Assembly (NCBI RefSeq): GCF_019801605.1
Contig: NZ_JAHVIT010000001.1
Span: 248,001 to 312,000 of the forward strand
Length of the DNA stretch: 64,000 nt
Reading direction: 5' to 3'
Source: Maritimibacter alkaliphilus
GTDB taxonomy: Bacteria; Pseudomonadota; Alphaproteobacteria; Rhodobacterales; Rhodobacteraceae
The first letter of the stretch is position 1; every line of letters begins with the position of its first letter. The notes under the pieces were generated by a model. It made no database searches and was not told where the DNA came from. It saw nothing but the letters and a program-made list of their open reading frames with translations. Position numbers and translations under genes: made by a program. Positions 7,436 through 16,132 of this stretch are shown here, in pieces.

Positions 7436-10400
7436 TTGAAATTTGCTACCGAGTTGACTTCTCTTGCTCCTGCCGAAGCACTACGAACGCAGGCGCGAAA
7501 TGCTCTTTCGAACGCCCTCGATGCTCATCGAAAGGGCCAGCAGGTCTATGAGAGCCTCAAGAATCTTGGAGAAGTTATCGGTACCGAATACGGCGATCGC
7601 GTCCTGTTCGAACTCATACAGAACGCACACGACGCTCACTCGGTCGGTGAAGACGGTGGGATTGCGATCAAGCTCACTGTGAACTCTGAGACAGACGGCT
7701 GTCTTTATGTGGCAAACCGCGGGCGGGGTTTCCGTGATCGCGACATGAGTGCGATCATCAACCTTGCGACCAGCGGAAAAGAGATCGGTGAGGGAATCGG
7801 GAACAAGGGGCTTGGGTTTCGAAGCATCGAGGCAATTACCGAAGACGTGCAAATCTACTCAAGATTGCCGAAGCACTCCTCTGATTCATTTGACGGCTAT
7901 TGCTTCCGCTTCGCGAGGCAGGATGAAATTCGAGACATCATGCTCTCGGAGTTGCGCGATGAGGGCGTCAGTGCGGATGAGGCGGATCGGATCTCCCGAA
8001 CAATTCCGCGATATCTGGTTCCTCGTCCTCTCGATGATATTCCGTCCGAGATCGCACGCTATGCGCACATGGGCTACGCGACCACAATTGTCGCCCCTCT
8101 CCAATCCTCTTCAGCGGTCAACCTCGTGCGCAAACAGGTCGAAGAGATCGCGAACCTGGAGCATCCGCTTCTCCTTTTCCTCGATCGCATAGCGGAAGTC
8201 CGGATCGATGTCGAAATCGAAGGAAAGAGAACTGGTGGCCGGCGCCTGACTAGACGCCAGAAAGTCCTGCTAGAGAGTGGCGGACCGGGCAGCCCGGAAA
8301 TCTCGGAGGTAGATGTTGGAGAGCAACGTCGGTTCCTCTTGGTGCGACAGGAAGTGGAAAAGGAACCTGTCATTGCAGCCGTAAGGGACAGCATTGATCG
8401 TGCCCCCGCTCTTAGGCGGTGGATAGAGTGGAAGGGCCAACCCTACGTCTCGGTCGCGGTAGGGCTGTCGACGGCGGCAGTCCTAGAAGGGCAACTTTAC
8501 AACTTTCTGCCGATGGGGAGCGAAGCCAGCTCGCCGCTCCTTGGGCACATCGACGCGCCATTCTTTGCGGACATCGACCGGCGCAACACCGATCTAGACT
8601 TGCCACTGAACAGCCACTTAATGGACGCCGCCGCCACGTCATGTGTAGCCGGCGCTATGGCTATCGTGCGAGAGCAACTGGATATCCCCGGGCGCAGCGT
8701 ATTCGACTTGATTGCTTGGACCGGAGGCAGTGCTCGAAAACTCAACGCTGCAGTCAAGGACGCTGGTCTGAATTTGAGCCAGCTTAATGTCATTCCGATT
8801 ATTCCCACCAAAAGTGGCAACAAATGGTCGACCCTCGAAAAGGTTGCGATCTGGCCAGATGCCAAGTTTGCACTCTTGAAACCGCGCGAGATCGTTAAGC
8901 ACGTCGGCGTACATCTGGCATCCAGCGATTTGAGTAATTCGCGCTTGGAGCGGCTTCGCGAGATGGCAGGAAGCTGTTTTGGTCGGTATGGCTGGCAGTA
9001 TTCCCGTCTACCTTCACCTGAGACAATCCCCGAGTGGTCTGCAATTTATGCGAGAACTCTCGTCGACCGAGACGCAAAGCCAGCGACATGGTCCAAGTTC
9101 TATAAGGATTTGGCGACCCTCTGCGAGACTTCGGAGGTTGACTTGGATTGTCTGGACGGAGTCGAAGTCCTGATCGACCGATCGGGGAAGCTGCGCTCGG
9201 CGGGTGGACATGATGCGGATGATCGACACGGTCTCTACGTTCGCAGCGAAAGTGAGATCGGCAAGCGCAGGAAAGGTGACATCCCGTTGCCGCCGTCTGC
9301 GCTGACTAGAGGGTATCGTTTTTTTGATGAGAAGATTGTTCTGTCCGACGAAGTGCTGAAAGCGTTCGCCGACGCAGGGCTCATTCGGAAGTTTGATCCA
9401 ATCGAAGCGCTATCCGGTCTAGGCTCCGCACTTGGAAAGGCACCAAGTGACAAGAGGCGATCGGAAGCGCTCGATTGGGCATTTCGCGTCTGGGATGCGG
9501 CCGATAAGAGCGCGGAAGCAGCGATAAAAAGTGCCGACCTGTACGTGCCGACGGTGGGAGGCTGGACACAAGCTAACCACGCCGTGTTTTCGGGATCCTG
9601 GACTGAAACCGGAAGACGTCTGGAAGCCTACCTCAGCGAGGCTTCCGCATATTCCGACGACTGTGAGCAAGCGAGGAAACATCTTCTAAAGCCGTTCGAC
9701 GAATGGGAGTTCCGAAACGATGCGGGAGCCCGGAAGTGGGTGACGTTTCTGGAGATCGTTGATGTTGCCGATGGCCTGAAACCCATTGCGCCGAGAATTC
9801 GACGGCGAGGGTCGCCGTCGGGACACTGGGACAACCTGTTGCGCCGCGGAGATCTTAAGAACGGCCTAGCAGAAGCCTGGACAAGACACGTGGGAGCGAC
9901 CACCTTTTATCATCCCAATACGGACGATTACGCGCTCGAGGGCGAGTTGTGGCGGATGCCAGGCCAGAACGAATACGACGAGATGCCAGAGCATTTGCGC
10001 GAAGCATTTTATGAGTTGCTTGTTCAACACCTCTCGTCTTTTGGCAGCAAGTTGCTTTCTGCGCGAATTGGACGTTTTGGTCGTGCACGGCGTGACTGGG
10101 ACGAGCGTCGGGTTGTCACCCCCGTAGGCGCGTTCCTGCGATCCGAGGCCTGGCTGCAAGGCGAACTGCGTGGTGAACGCGTATTCCTTTCACCTAACCA
10201 GTGCTGGGCATCAAGGATCAAGAGACCAGGAGTTCCGGCATTCATTCCGCGCCTTTCCGACGACGCGAGAATGCTGCTCGAGAGGGATGAGATCGCCAAG
10301 GTCTCATTCGGCGATGCGCTTGGACTTCTGGATTGGGCCAGTCCAGAAACAGCACCGCTGCGCCTCGCCGCTCTGGCGAACTCCGCCAGAAACCTTCAGT

Positions 10401-12766
10401 CAGGTGATGTGGCGACCTTTCGACGCCAATACAGCCGGGCTTGGGGAGAAGTGGCCGAGAGCGGTGCGGCGTTGCCATCTGACCTTCCGCTGGCGGCTTA
10501 TCGTTCCGGAAACCTAGCGTACATCGAGGGCGACAAGGCCGAGCCCGTCGTGGTGATACTTGTCGACAACGCACAAGGCTTTGAGGCACGAGCCCTTTCC
10601 GCCGCCGGCCTAGCCATAGTTGAGGTAGGGGACGCTGACCTCGATATCATCGAGGAGAGTCTCAAACACATCGACGGCTATTCGCCGAGGAAACTGGACC
10701 GAGACTCCGTCCGGCTGCTTGTGGATGGTTCGGTTTTCGTCCCCAGGGCCGATGACGATTATCTGGTTTCACAGGGCCTAGACTGGCTTCCGGAAGTCGC
10801 GGTGATCGCCAACGAGGTGGCGGGCGAGAACCTTGAGCGAGGGATCCAGCATACAACTCTCGACAAGGGGATCCGAGCGATCAGGGTTCGGAGGTGTAGT
10901 TCAATTTCACTGAAGGTGGCTGAACAGGAGGTGGCAGGTGGTGGCCGCATGGACTGGTACGCCTTCCGGGACGATGCCAGCCCGACGCTTATCTTGACGC
11001 AAGGCGTATCTCTCGATTGGCCACGCTTGGCGAAGGGTCTTGCTTCCGAGATATCCAAGCTTACCGACACGCGCCTACGCTCCTTGGAGTTGGTGCTTCT
11101 CCGGCTGGCGGTCGAACGCCCCGAAGGCACTCTCGAACGCCCCTCCGATGTCGAACTCGCCACGGCGCTTGGGTGTGACATCGGAATCGTCGAAGACATG
11201 CGCGCGGGGATGCGGACCGATCTGGCGCACGTCCTTCACCTTATGGTCCCCGTTGTCGCATACTTCGAAGGTGCCGAACTGGCGCGAGCCCTTGGCGAAG
11301 TCGCAGAGGACGCAGGGGCGGAATTCAGCCTTCGGGGTTGGCTGGAGACGCATCTTTCGGAAAGATCCCCAGCCGCCGGCGACCTGCTCGCCGCTTGCGA
11401 GAAAAGTCCCGACCGGCGTTCGCTTGCGACGACGCTGGAGCTTGAGTACGGAAGGTTCAACCGGGTTCTCCAGTCGCTCGGTGAAGAAACCCTATCTAGC
11501 GAAGCGGAATTGCAGGCCACCTTCGAGGCGTACCTGCGCGAATTGGCGCCAGGGCTCCGAGACCTGCTGAGGCGCCTGCATCTTGAGGACTACCGGTTCG
11601 GGCGTGAGCTCTCGACCTACCTTTCAAGGCGCGAGCTTCAATTCATCCCGTTCGATCCGGCGTGGGTTCTCGATTACGAAACACTCGACCGCCAGACGGT
11701 TGTCGAGCATGTGGAGCGGATCGTTGCTGATGCGCTGGGAGAGATCCCGGAAGCGGAGCTTCCGCCCTACGAGAAGATGATCAGCGAGAACCGCAAAGTC
11801 GTTCGCGCCTTCGCGAACCAAGCGAAACCCTTGCTGGGGGCGTGGTGCCGTAAGACCCATGTCGATCTTCCGGATGTGTGGGAGACAGGAGAGGCTCAAG
11901 AGGTTGTCCGCACGCTCGAGAATGCCTGCTTGCTTGATTTCGAACTGGTCAAGTTGAACCGCGTGCCCGCTCTGTGCCAGCGCACCGGCGCTTGGCCGTC
12001 GGGGATGCCTGCGACGATTGATCCGGAGCGCCTCGGTCTCGACCAAAGTGCTGTGCGCGAGGAGCAGGAACGGAAGCTTCGAGAGCAGCAAGAACGAGAT
12101 CGTCAAAAACGGATCATTCAGTTCGCGGGACAGGATCTTGATCCGGGGCATCCGTCCTTCGCGACTGACATGCAGGGCATAGCCGAGAGTTTTCTCGCAA
12201 CCGACGAAAGCTGGTTCGAGCGTAGCCGTCAGCGGACGAGGCTGATGCCGATCGATGGGTCGGGTAGATCTGGGTCCGATGGCGGCGACAGCGGCGGTGC
12301 CACGCGGGGGCAGCGCGCCGCACGACTGACCGAGTCGCAGAAGACCGCGATGGGTGTCGCCAGTGAGTGGCTGGCCTACCAGTATCTCAAGCGACGGTTT
12401 CCCGGCGCCGTCGATGAGGATTGCTGGATCTCGGCGAACAGAACACAGTTCTTCGGTGGCAGCGAAGGCGACGACTCAGTTGGCTACGATTTTCTGGTCC
12501 GCACGCCGAGTGCGGACTGGATGTTCGAGGTCAAGTCCACCTTGGAAGACGGATGCGAGTTTGAACTGACATCGAACGAACTCCGCGTCGCCAGTTCCGC
12601 CTCCCGCACCGGCCGCAGACGATATCGCATTCTCTATGTTCCGCATGTCTTTTCGCCTGAGAAGTGGTGTGTTTTTGAGCTTCCCAACCCGATGGCCAGG
12701 GAAACACAGGCTCAGTTTTCCGTAGTTGGGCGCGGTTCGCTCAGACTTCGTTTTGAGCGCGGCTAG
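7436..12766 (+). CDS. Giant GHKL ATPase with C-terminal DUF3883 nuclease-like domain
   Basis: 1776 aa. The start is TTG 7436: the in-frame codon just before it is a stop (7433-7435) and GAGG at 7424-7427 is well spaced. Residues 40-140 form a sacsin/Hsp90-like GHKL ATP site: N-box LFELIQNAHDAHS (E59, N63, D66), NRGRGF (94-99) and GIGNKGLGFRS (120-130). The middle 1500 residues are mixed alpha/beta with no domain I can name. Near residues 1605-1650 a charged, Gln/Arg-rich linker leads to a DUF3883 domain (ASEWLAYQYLKRRFPG, GYDFLVRTPSADWMFEVKST), whose D1685 and E1698-x-K1700 fit a PD-(D/E)XK core. It stands alone with large gaps on both sides. Architecture and context suggest a one-gene defence protein, where an ATPase sensor controls a nuclease; this is inference. 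Confidence 0.85.
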   Translation: MKFATELTSLAPAEALRTQARNALSNALDAHRKGQQVYESLKNLGEVIGTEYGDRVLFELIQNAHDAHSVGEDGGIAIKLTVNSETDGCLYVANRGRGFRDRDMSAIINLATSGKEIGEGIGNKGLGFRSIEAITEDVQIYSRLPKHSSDSFDGYCFRFARQDEIRDIMLSELRDEGVSADEADRISRTIPRYLVPRPLDDIPSEIARYAHMGYATTIVAPLQSSSAVNLVRKQVEEIANLEHPLLLFLDRIAEVRIDVEIEGKRTGGRRLTRRQKVLLESGGPGSPEISEVDVGEQRRFLLVRQEVEKEPVIAAVRDSIDRAPALRRWIEWKGQPYVSVAVGLSTAAVLEGQLYNFLPMGSEASSPLLGHIDAPFFADIDRRNTDLDLPLNSHLMDAAATSCVAGAMAIVREQLDIPGRSVFDLIAWTGGSARKLNAAVKDAGLNLSQLNVIPIIPTKSGNKWSTLEKVAIWPDAKFALLKPREIVKHVGVHLASSDLSNSRLERLREMAGSCFGRYGWQYSRLPSPETIPEWSAIYARTLVDRDAKPATWSKFYKDLATLCETSEVDLDCLDGVEVLIDRSGKLRSAGGHDADDRHGLYVRSESEIGKRRKGDIPLPPSALTRGYRFFDEKIVLSDEVLKAFADAGLIRKFDPIEALSGLGSALGKAPSDKRRSEALDWAFRVWDAADKSAEAAIKSADLYVPTVGGWTQANHAVFSGSWTETGRRLEAYLSEASAYSDDCEQARKHLLKPFDEWEFRNDAGARKWVTFLEIVDVADGLKPIAPRIRRRGSPSGHWDNLLRRGDLKNGLAEAWTRHVGATTFYHPNTDDYALEGELWRMPGQNEYDEMPEHLREAFYELLVQHLSSFGSKLLSARIGRFGRARRDWDERRVVTPVGAFLRSEAWLQGELRGERVFLSPNQCWASRIKRPGVPAFIPRLSDDARMLLERDEIAKVSFGDALGLLDWASPETAPLRLAALANSARNLQSGDVATFRRQYSRAWGEVAESGAALPSDLPLAAYRSGNLAYIEGDKAEPVVVILVDNAQGFEARALSAAGLAIVEVGDADLDIIEESLKHIDGYSPRKLDRDSVRLLVDGSVFVPRADDDYLVSQGLDWLPEVAVIANEVAGENLERGIQHTTLDKGIRAIRVRRCSSISLKVAEQEVAGGGRMDWYAFRDDASPTLILTQGVSLDWPRLAKGLASEISKLTDTRLRSLELVLLRLAVERPEGTLERPSDVELATALGCDIGIVEDMRAGMRTDLAHVLHLMVPVVAYFEGAELARALGEVAEDAGAEFSLRGWLETHLSERSPAAGDLLAACEKSPDRRSLATTLELEYGRFNRVLQSLGEETLSSEAELQATFEAYLRELAPGLRDLLRRLHLEDYRFGRELSTYLSRRELQFIPFDPAWVLDYETLDRQTVVEHVERIVADALGEIPEAELPPYEKMISENRKVVRAFANQAKPLLGAWCRKTHVDLPDVWETGEAQEVVRTLENACLLDFELVKLNRVPALCQRTGAWPSGMPATIDPERLGLDQSAVREEQERKLREQQERDRQKRIIQFAGQDLDPGHPSFATDMQGIAESFLATDESWFERSRQRTRLMPIDGSGRSGSDGGDSGGATRGQRAARLTESQKTAMGVASEWLAYQYLKRRFPGAVDEDCWISANRTQFFGGSEGDDSVGYDFLVRTPSADWMFEVKSTLEDGCEFELTSNELRVASSASRTGRRRYRILYVPHVFSPEKWCVFELPNPMARETQAQFSVVGRGSLRLRFERG

Positions 12767-13126
12767 CGTCAGGACTTCGGTAGCGGGTCTCCGTCCGTCA
12801 AACGGTTTGGCGCACAAATGATCAACCGCCGTAGCGGCGCCTCTCCTGCTTTCTGCCCTCTGCTGCCCGTTGCGGTCACTACTATGCTGTGAGGCTGAAC
12901 GAATGGCCGCTTCCGGGAATGCGCCGATGCAGCGACAGCGGCAGCCCACCGTCCGCAATGGGCCGACAGTTACGGCGCAACGGGGGCATGTATGCGACCT
13001 GCCGCAACACCTCATCACCGCTTTGAGACCACTCTAGTCCATGATCGCGCAAACCGATACGGCAGGTGAAACGAACCCGTCTGCGCGTGCAATAAGAATT
13101 TCATCGCGCAAACTGCATTTGGTTCT
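12767..13126. other. Intergenic gap, no gene seen
   Basis: About 360 bases behind the GHKL gene. Segment 12900-12975 (ATGGCCGCTTCCGGGAATGCG and GTCCGCAATGGGCCGACAG) looks like another copy of the scattered intergenic element. No ORF with protein character. Confidence 0.35.
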
Positions 13127-13169
13127 GGTAGGGGAAGAGCCCGCCTCTCAGGCGGGCTCTTCCCCTACC
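13127..13169. terminator. Perfect 19-bp hairpin behind the cupin gene
   Basis: GGTAGGGGAAGAGCCCGCC (13127-13145) and its exact reverse complement (13151-13169) flank a 5-base loop. There is no T-tract on either strand. It sits just beyond the stop codon of the minus-strand cupin gene, the usual place of a terminator or mRNA-stabilising hairpin. Confidence 0.6.
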
Positions 13170-13179
13170 GTGCTTGCGG

Positions 13180-14301
13180 TCAGTCGTGAACCACCAGAAC
13201 ATTCAGATCCAGCTCTTCCATATGCGCCATGACCCGATCGAACCGGAATGCAGGTGGCTCTACCGGGAAGACATGGATATCCGTCGGGTCCCCGATGTAG
13301 CGGAAGAACGGCTCGAAGACCGCAGGGACAAGCCAGCCGAAGAATTTGGTATAGGGTGTGTCCAGGCGATAGCTGTGAACGGTGCCCGCCGTCACCTGGC
13401 AATAGTCACCGGGATGCAGGGTCAACTCCTGACCGTTGACCCACAGCGTCATCCGGCCTTCGAGACAGAAGAAGTTCTCGGTATGGTGCTTGTGGTAGTG
13501 CCACGGGATCGGCTGTCCGGCGGGTCCCTCGGTCATCACCGAGAAGAATGAACCGTCCGTCGAGGCGGATGTCTGCAGGAAAGAGAAAAGCTGATCGGCA
13601 GCCACCAAGCGTTCCCCTTCGCCTTCCATGAGCACGTATGGGCGGCGCTCTCCGGGTACGCCACGCTCGGTCACAAGGACGGCCTCGGCCGCGGGCAGGT
13701 CTCCGGTCCAGGTCACATCTGCGACCTGTGCGGCGGCGTCCAGGCGTTCCTGTGCGATCGTCAGATCGGGTGCGTCGGGCTGGACCGGACGTGAAAACGG
13801 CCTACCAAGCGCCTCGTAAAATCCCGCAAGACCTGCCCCGATGGACCAGGTGAGGATGCGCGTGCGCCAGCTCTTCATGCGATAGCCGTGGACGGTCCCC
13901 GCAGGAACATAGGCGTAGTCCCCCGCAGTCAGCAGGTGGACCTTGCCATCAAGATGAAGTTCCAGCCGACCGGCCATGACATACAGCGCCTCCTCGGTAT
14001 CGTCATGGCGATGCAGCGGCAGGCCCGCCTCCATGGACCCCGTCAGGACTGCGGCCTGGCAATCGCCACCGGTGTCCTGGGGCCGCGCGATCAGCGTCGC
14101 GACATGACCGCCGATCAGGTGGTGCTCGCCCTCTCCGTCACGCAGCGCATAGAGTTCGGGTCTGCCGGGCAGTTGACCATTGGCCTGCGCGAAGGGGATC
14201 TGCCCCAGCGGTGCATCCGCAAGGGCGACGTCACCAGTGATAGCGGCGGCAGCCCCGCCGATCGCTGCGTTTCGAAAGAAGGTCCTGCGTGTCAGTTTCA
14301 T
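13180..14301 (-). CDS. Tat-exported bicupin, quercetin 2,3-dioxygenase-like
   Basis: 373 aa, minus strand. The N-terminus MKLTRRTFFRNAAIGGAAAA is a twin-arginine signal, so the folded protein is probably exported with its metal. Two cupin domains follow: the first with GLPLHRHDDTEEALYVMAG and GDYAYVPAGTVHGYR, the second with IPWHYHKHHTENFFCLEGR and GDYCQVTAGTVHSYR. Each keeps the HxH...E...H metal set of cupins, the arrangement of quercetinase-type and pirin-like dioxygenases. The substrate cannot be read from the sequence. It is divergent from a LysR regulator, which probably controls it. Cupin fold is certain, quercetinase activity only a guess. Confidence 0.82.
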   Translation of the reverse strand: MKLTRRTFFRNAAIGGAAAAITGDVALADAPLGQIPFAQANGQLPGRPELYALRDGEGEHHLIGGHVATLIARPQDTGGDCQAAVLTGSMEAGLPLHRHDDTEEALYVMAGRLELHLDGKVHLLTAGDYAYVPAGTVHGYRMKSWRTRILTWSIGAGLAGFYEALGRPFSRPVQPDAPDLTIAQERLDAAAQVADVTWTGDLPAAEAVLVTERGVPGERRPYVLMEGEGERLVAADQLFSFLQTSASTDGSFFSVMTEGPAGQPIPWHYHKHHTENFFCLEGRMTLWVNGQELTLHPGDYCQVTAGTVHSYRLDTPYTKFFGWLVPAVFEPFFRYIGDPTDIHVFPVEPPAFRFDRVMAHMEELDLNVLVVHD

Positions 14302-14354
14302 GCCGATTCCTAAGCACTTGATCGTTTCAAGCCGTGGGTATCGCGCAAGACAAA

Positions 14355-14377
14355 TCAGGTATAATAGGTATTTCTGA
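14355..14377. promoter_or_regulatory. LysR-type operator candidate between cupin and lysR
   Basis: TCAGGTAT (14355-14362) and ATTTCTGA (14370-14377) form an imperfect inverted repeat with T-N11-A character in the 100-base gap between the divergent cupin and LysR genes, where LysR proteins usually bind. Confidence 0.35.
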
Positions 14378-14401
14378 CAGAATGATCACGGATACTGATT
14401 T

Positions 14402-15319
14402 ATGGAGCTTCGCCAGCTACGCTACTTCACTGTTCTCGCTGAAACCCTGCATTTCGGGCTGGCAGCCGAACGGCTGAACATCGTTCAGCCTGCCCTGTCG
14501 ATGCAGATCAAGAAGCTCGAAGAGGAATTGGGGGTGGCGCTGTTTGCCAGATCAAAGCGCAAGGTCGCGCTCACCCACGCTGGTGACCTGTTTCGGCAGG
14601 AGGCCCGCCTCTGTCTACACCATGCCGAGCAGGCCCAGTCCATTGCACGTGCGGCACATCAGGGGATGGTAGGCACTCTTCGGCTTGGCATCTCGTCGGG
14701 CGCGGTTGACTCCGGTGTCCTCAGAACGGTGATGCAGTCGTTTCGCGCGACCAGTCCAAAGCTCTTGGTTGAACCGGTCGAGATCCATCCGGCACAAGCC
14801 CCTGCCGCAGTGCTCGGCGGTGATCTCGACGCGGCCCTGGCCACGGTCGCCTCACTGACCGTACCTGACGGACTTTCGATGCATGAGATGATCGCACAGT
14901 CAGCGATCGTGGTTCTGCCCGAAAATCACCCCCTCGCTGCGGGAGTGGAGGTCTCGCCAGTTGACTTGCGCGGCGAGACATTCATTGGATTCGCCGGGCC
15001 AGATGATATTTCCGGCCTGTCTCTGACAGCGGGCGTCTTGGGGTATTGGCCGGCGTCCTACCGGACCGTCAGCAACCCCTCGATGACCGTGGGCTTCGTT
15101 GCTGCGGGACTTGGGGTTGCCATCATTCCCGAGGTCATGGCGCGTTCGGAAGCCGGCGCGGTCTTTCGAACGCTCAGGAACAGGACCTACGATCTCGACG
15201 TCACCTTGATATGGGCTCAGGATCAAAATCCCAGCGCAGCGGCCGCAGTCAGGCGCATGCTGCACGTCGTCGCCGATGGCCGGTTTAGGGAAGCTGCGAC
15301 GCAGCGATGGCCAGCCTAG
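14402..15319 (+). CDS. LysR-family transcriptional regulator
   Basis: 305 aa. Residues 1-60 are the classical LysR winged helix-turn-helix (LRYFTVLAETLHFGLAAERL, QPALSMQIKKLEEELGVALF); the rest is the two-lobed effector-binding domain. It is transcribed away from the cupin gene across a 100-base gap, the standard layout for a LysR protein and its target. The C-terminal tail is odd: the codons for GRFREAATQRWPA lie in GGGAAGCTGCGACGCAGCG, a copy of the dispersed intergenic repeat also seen near 1480. The original C-terminus may thus have been replaced or extended by repeat DNA. The effector is unknown. Confidence 0.9.
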   Translation: MELRQLRYFTVLAETLHFGLAAERLNIVQPALSMQIKKLEEELGVALFARSKRKVALTHAGDLFRQEARLCLHHAEQAQSIARAAHQGMVGTLRLGISSGAVDSGVLRTVMQSFRATSPKLLVEPVEIHPAQAPAAVLGGDLDAALATVASLTVPDGLSMHEMIAQSAIVVLPENHPLAAGVEVSPVDLRGETFIGFAGPDDISGLSLTAGVLGYWPASYRTVSNPSMTVGFVAAGLGVAIIPEVMARSEAGAVFRTLRNRTYDLDVTLIWAQDQNPSAAAAVRRMLHVVADGRFREAATQRWPA

Positions 15320-15705
15320 CGAAGGTCCGGAGTGGGCCGGCAGCGACCCAGGATTCTTCCGGGCGGCTTCCGGACTTGCGCTCCGGCGCCTATCTGATTG
15401 CCCAACAAAGGTGATGCCCACATAGCTGAACAGCGATCTCGTCGCTTCGTCCGATCCACGCATCGCCACCTCCGTCCATGCAGCGGTGGCGATGAGTCAT
15501 GTTGCGTGATAGGTATCAAGGCTGGAGTTCTCCAGGGACCTGCTAAGACAGGCAAAGCCTTCCGAGCCAGTCACCCAAGCTCCCCTTAGGATTGCCAATG
15601 CTCTCCGTGTTGCAGCGAGGCGCATCCAATCGTTTTCGGGTTGGGGGTATTATAGGCGGGTATCGCAGGATTCTGGTGATTTTATCATCTAAAATCAATG
15701 CCTAA
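15288..15705. repeat. Dispersed repeat copy and gap before tRNA-Ser
   Basis: 15288-15390 contains the element GGGAAGCTGCGACGCAGCG ... GAAGGTCCGGAGTGGGCCG, shared in outline with 1478-1545. The remaining bases up to 15705 hold no gene; 15640-15700 is AT-rich and directly abuts the 3' end of the tRNA. Confidence 0.45.
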
Positions 15706-15795
15706 TGGCGGAGACGATGGGATTCGAACCCACGAGACCCTTTCGGGCCTACTCCCTTAGCAGGGGAGCGCCTTCGACCACTCGGCCACGTCTCC
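15706..15795 (-). tRNA. tRNA-Ser (GCT anticodon)
   Basis: 90 nt including an encoded CCA, read on the minus strand. The acceptor stem GGAGACG pairs with CGTCTCC, followed by discriminator G and CCA. The anticodon stem-loop CTCCC-CTGCTAA-GGGAG gives anticodon GCT (plus 15759-15761), which reads AGC/AGT. The long variable arm TAGGCCCGAAAGGGTCT confirms a class II serine tRNA, and the T-loop GTTCGAATC is standard. Its 3' end points to the accessory region at lower coordinates, the orientation expected if an element integrated at this tRNA. Confidence 0.96.
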
Positions 15796-16132
15796 GTCGA
15801 CGCGTATAGCGAAGGGCGCGCGGGGACTACAAGGCGAAACTCGCCTTCAAGGGAAACTTTCCGCCACGCCACCTAAGAGGCGGGCCTGTCCGCTGCACAA
15901 GGCGCGGGGACGCGGCCTGGCCCTGACGTCGTATGCCCCCGGTGGCAAACCGAGTACCGCTTGTTCGGCCCGGGCAAGCAAGTGCAGATCGGCCGAATGC
16001 CGCGACAGGTTTGAACCGGCAGGGGCCGGTGCGAACAGGTCGAGCCCCCGTCGGCCCACGACGCCGCAGGAATTTCCGCCCGTCCCGCGTGATCCGGCTG
16101 TGCGGCGCGGCGGCCTCTGCTACTCTCCTGCC
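15796..16132. other. Gap between tRNA-Ser and pdxA
   Basis: About 340 GC-rich bases. It has divergent promoters in principle (tRNA to the left, pdxA to the right), but no -35/-10 pair stands out, and long frames here are GC-driven shadows. Confidence 0.35.

Noticed and set aside
7436-12766. Known multi-gene systems with large ATPases (BREX, DISARM, Druantia)
   Set aside because: No helicase, methyltransferase or other partner genes of those systems adjoin it.
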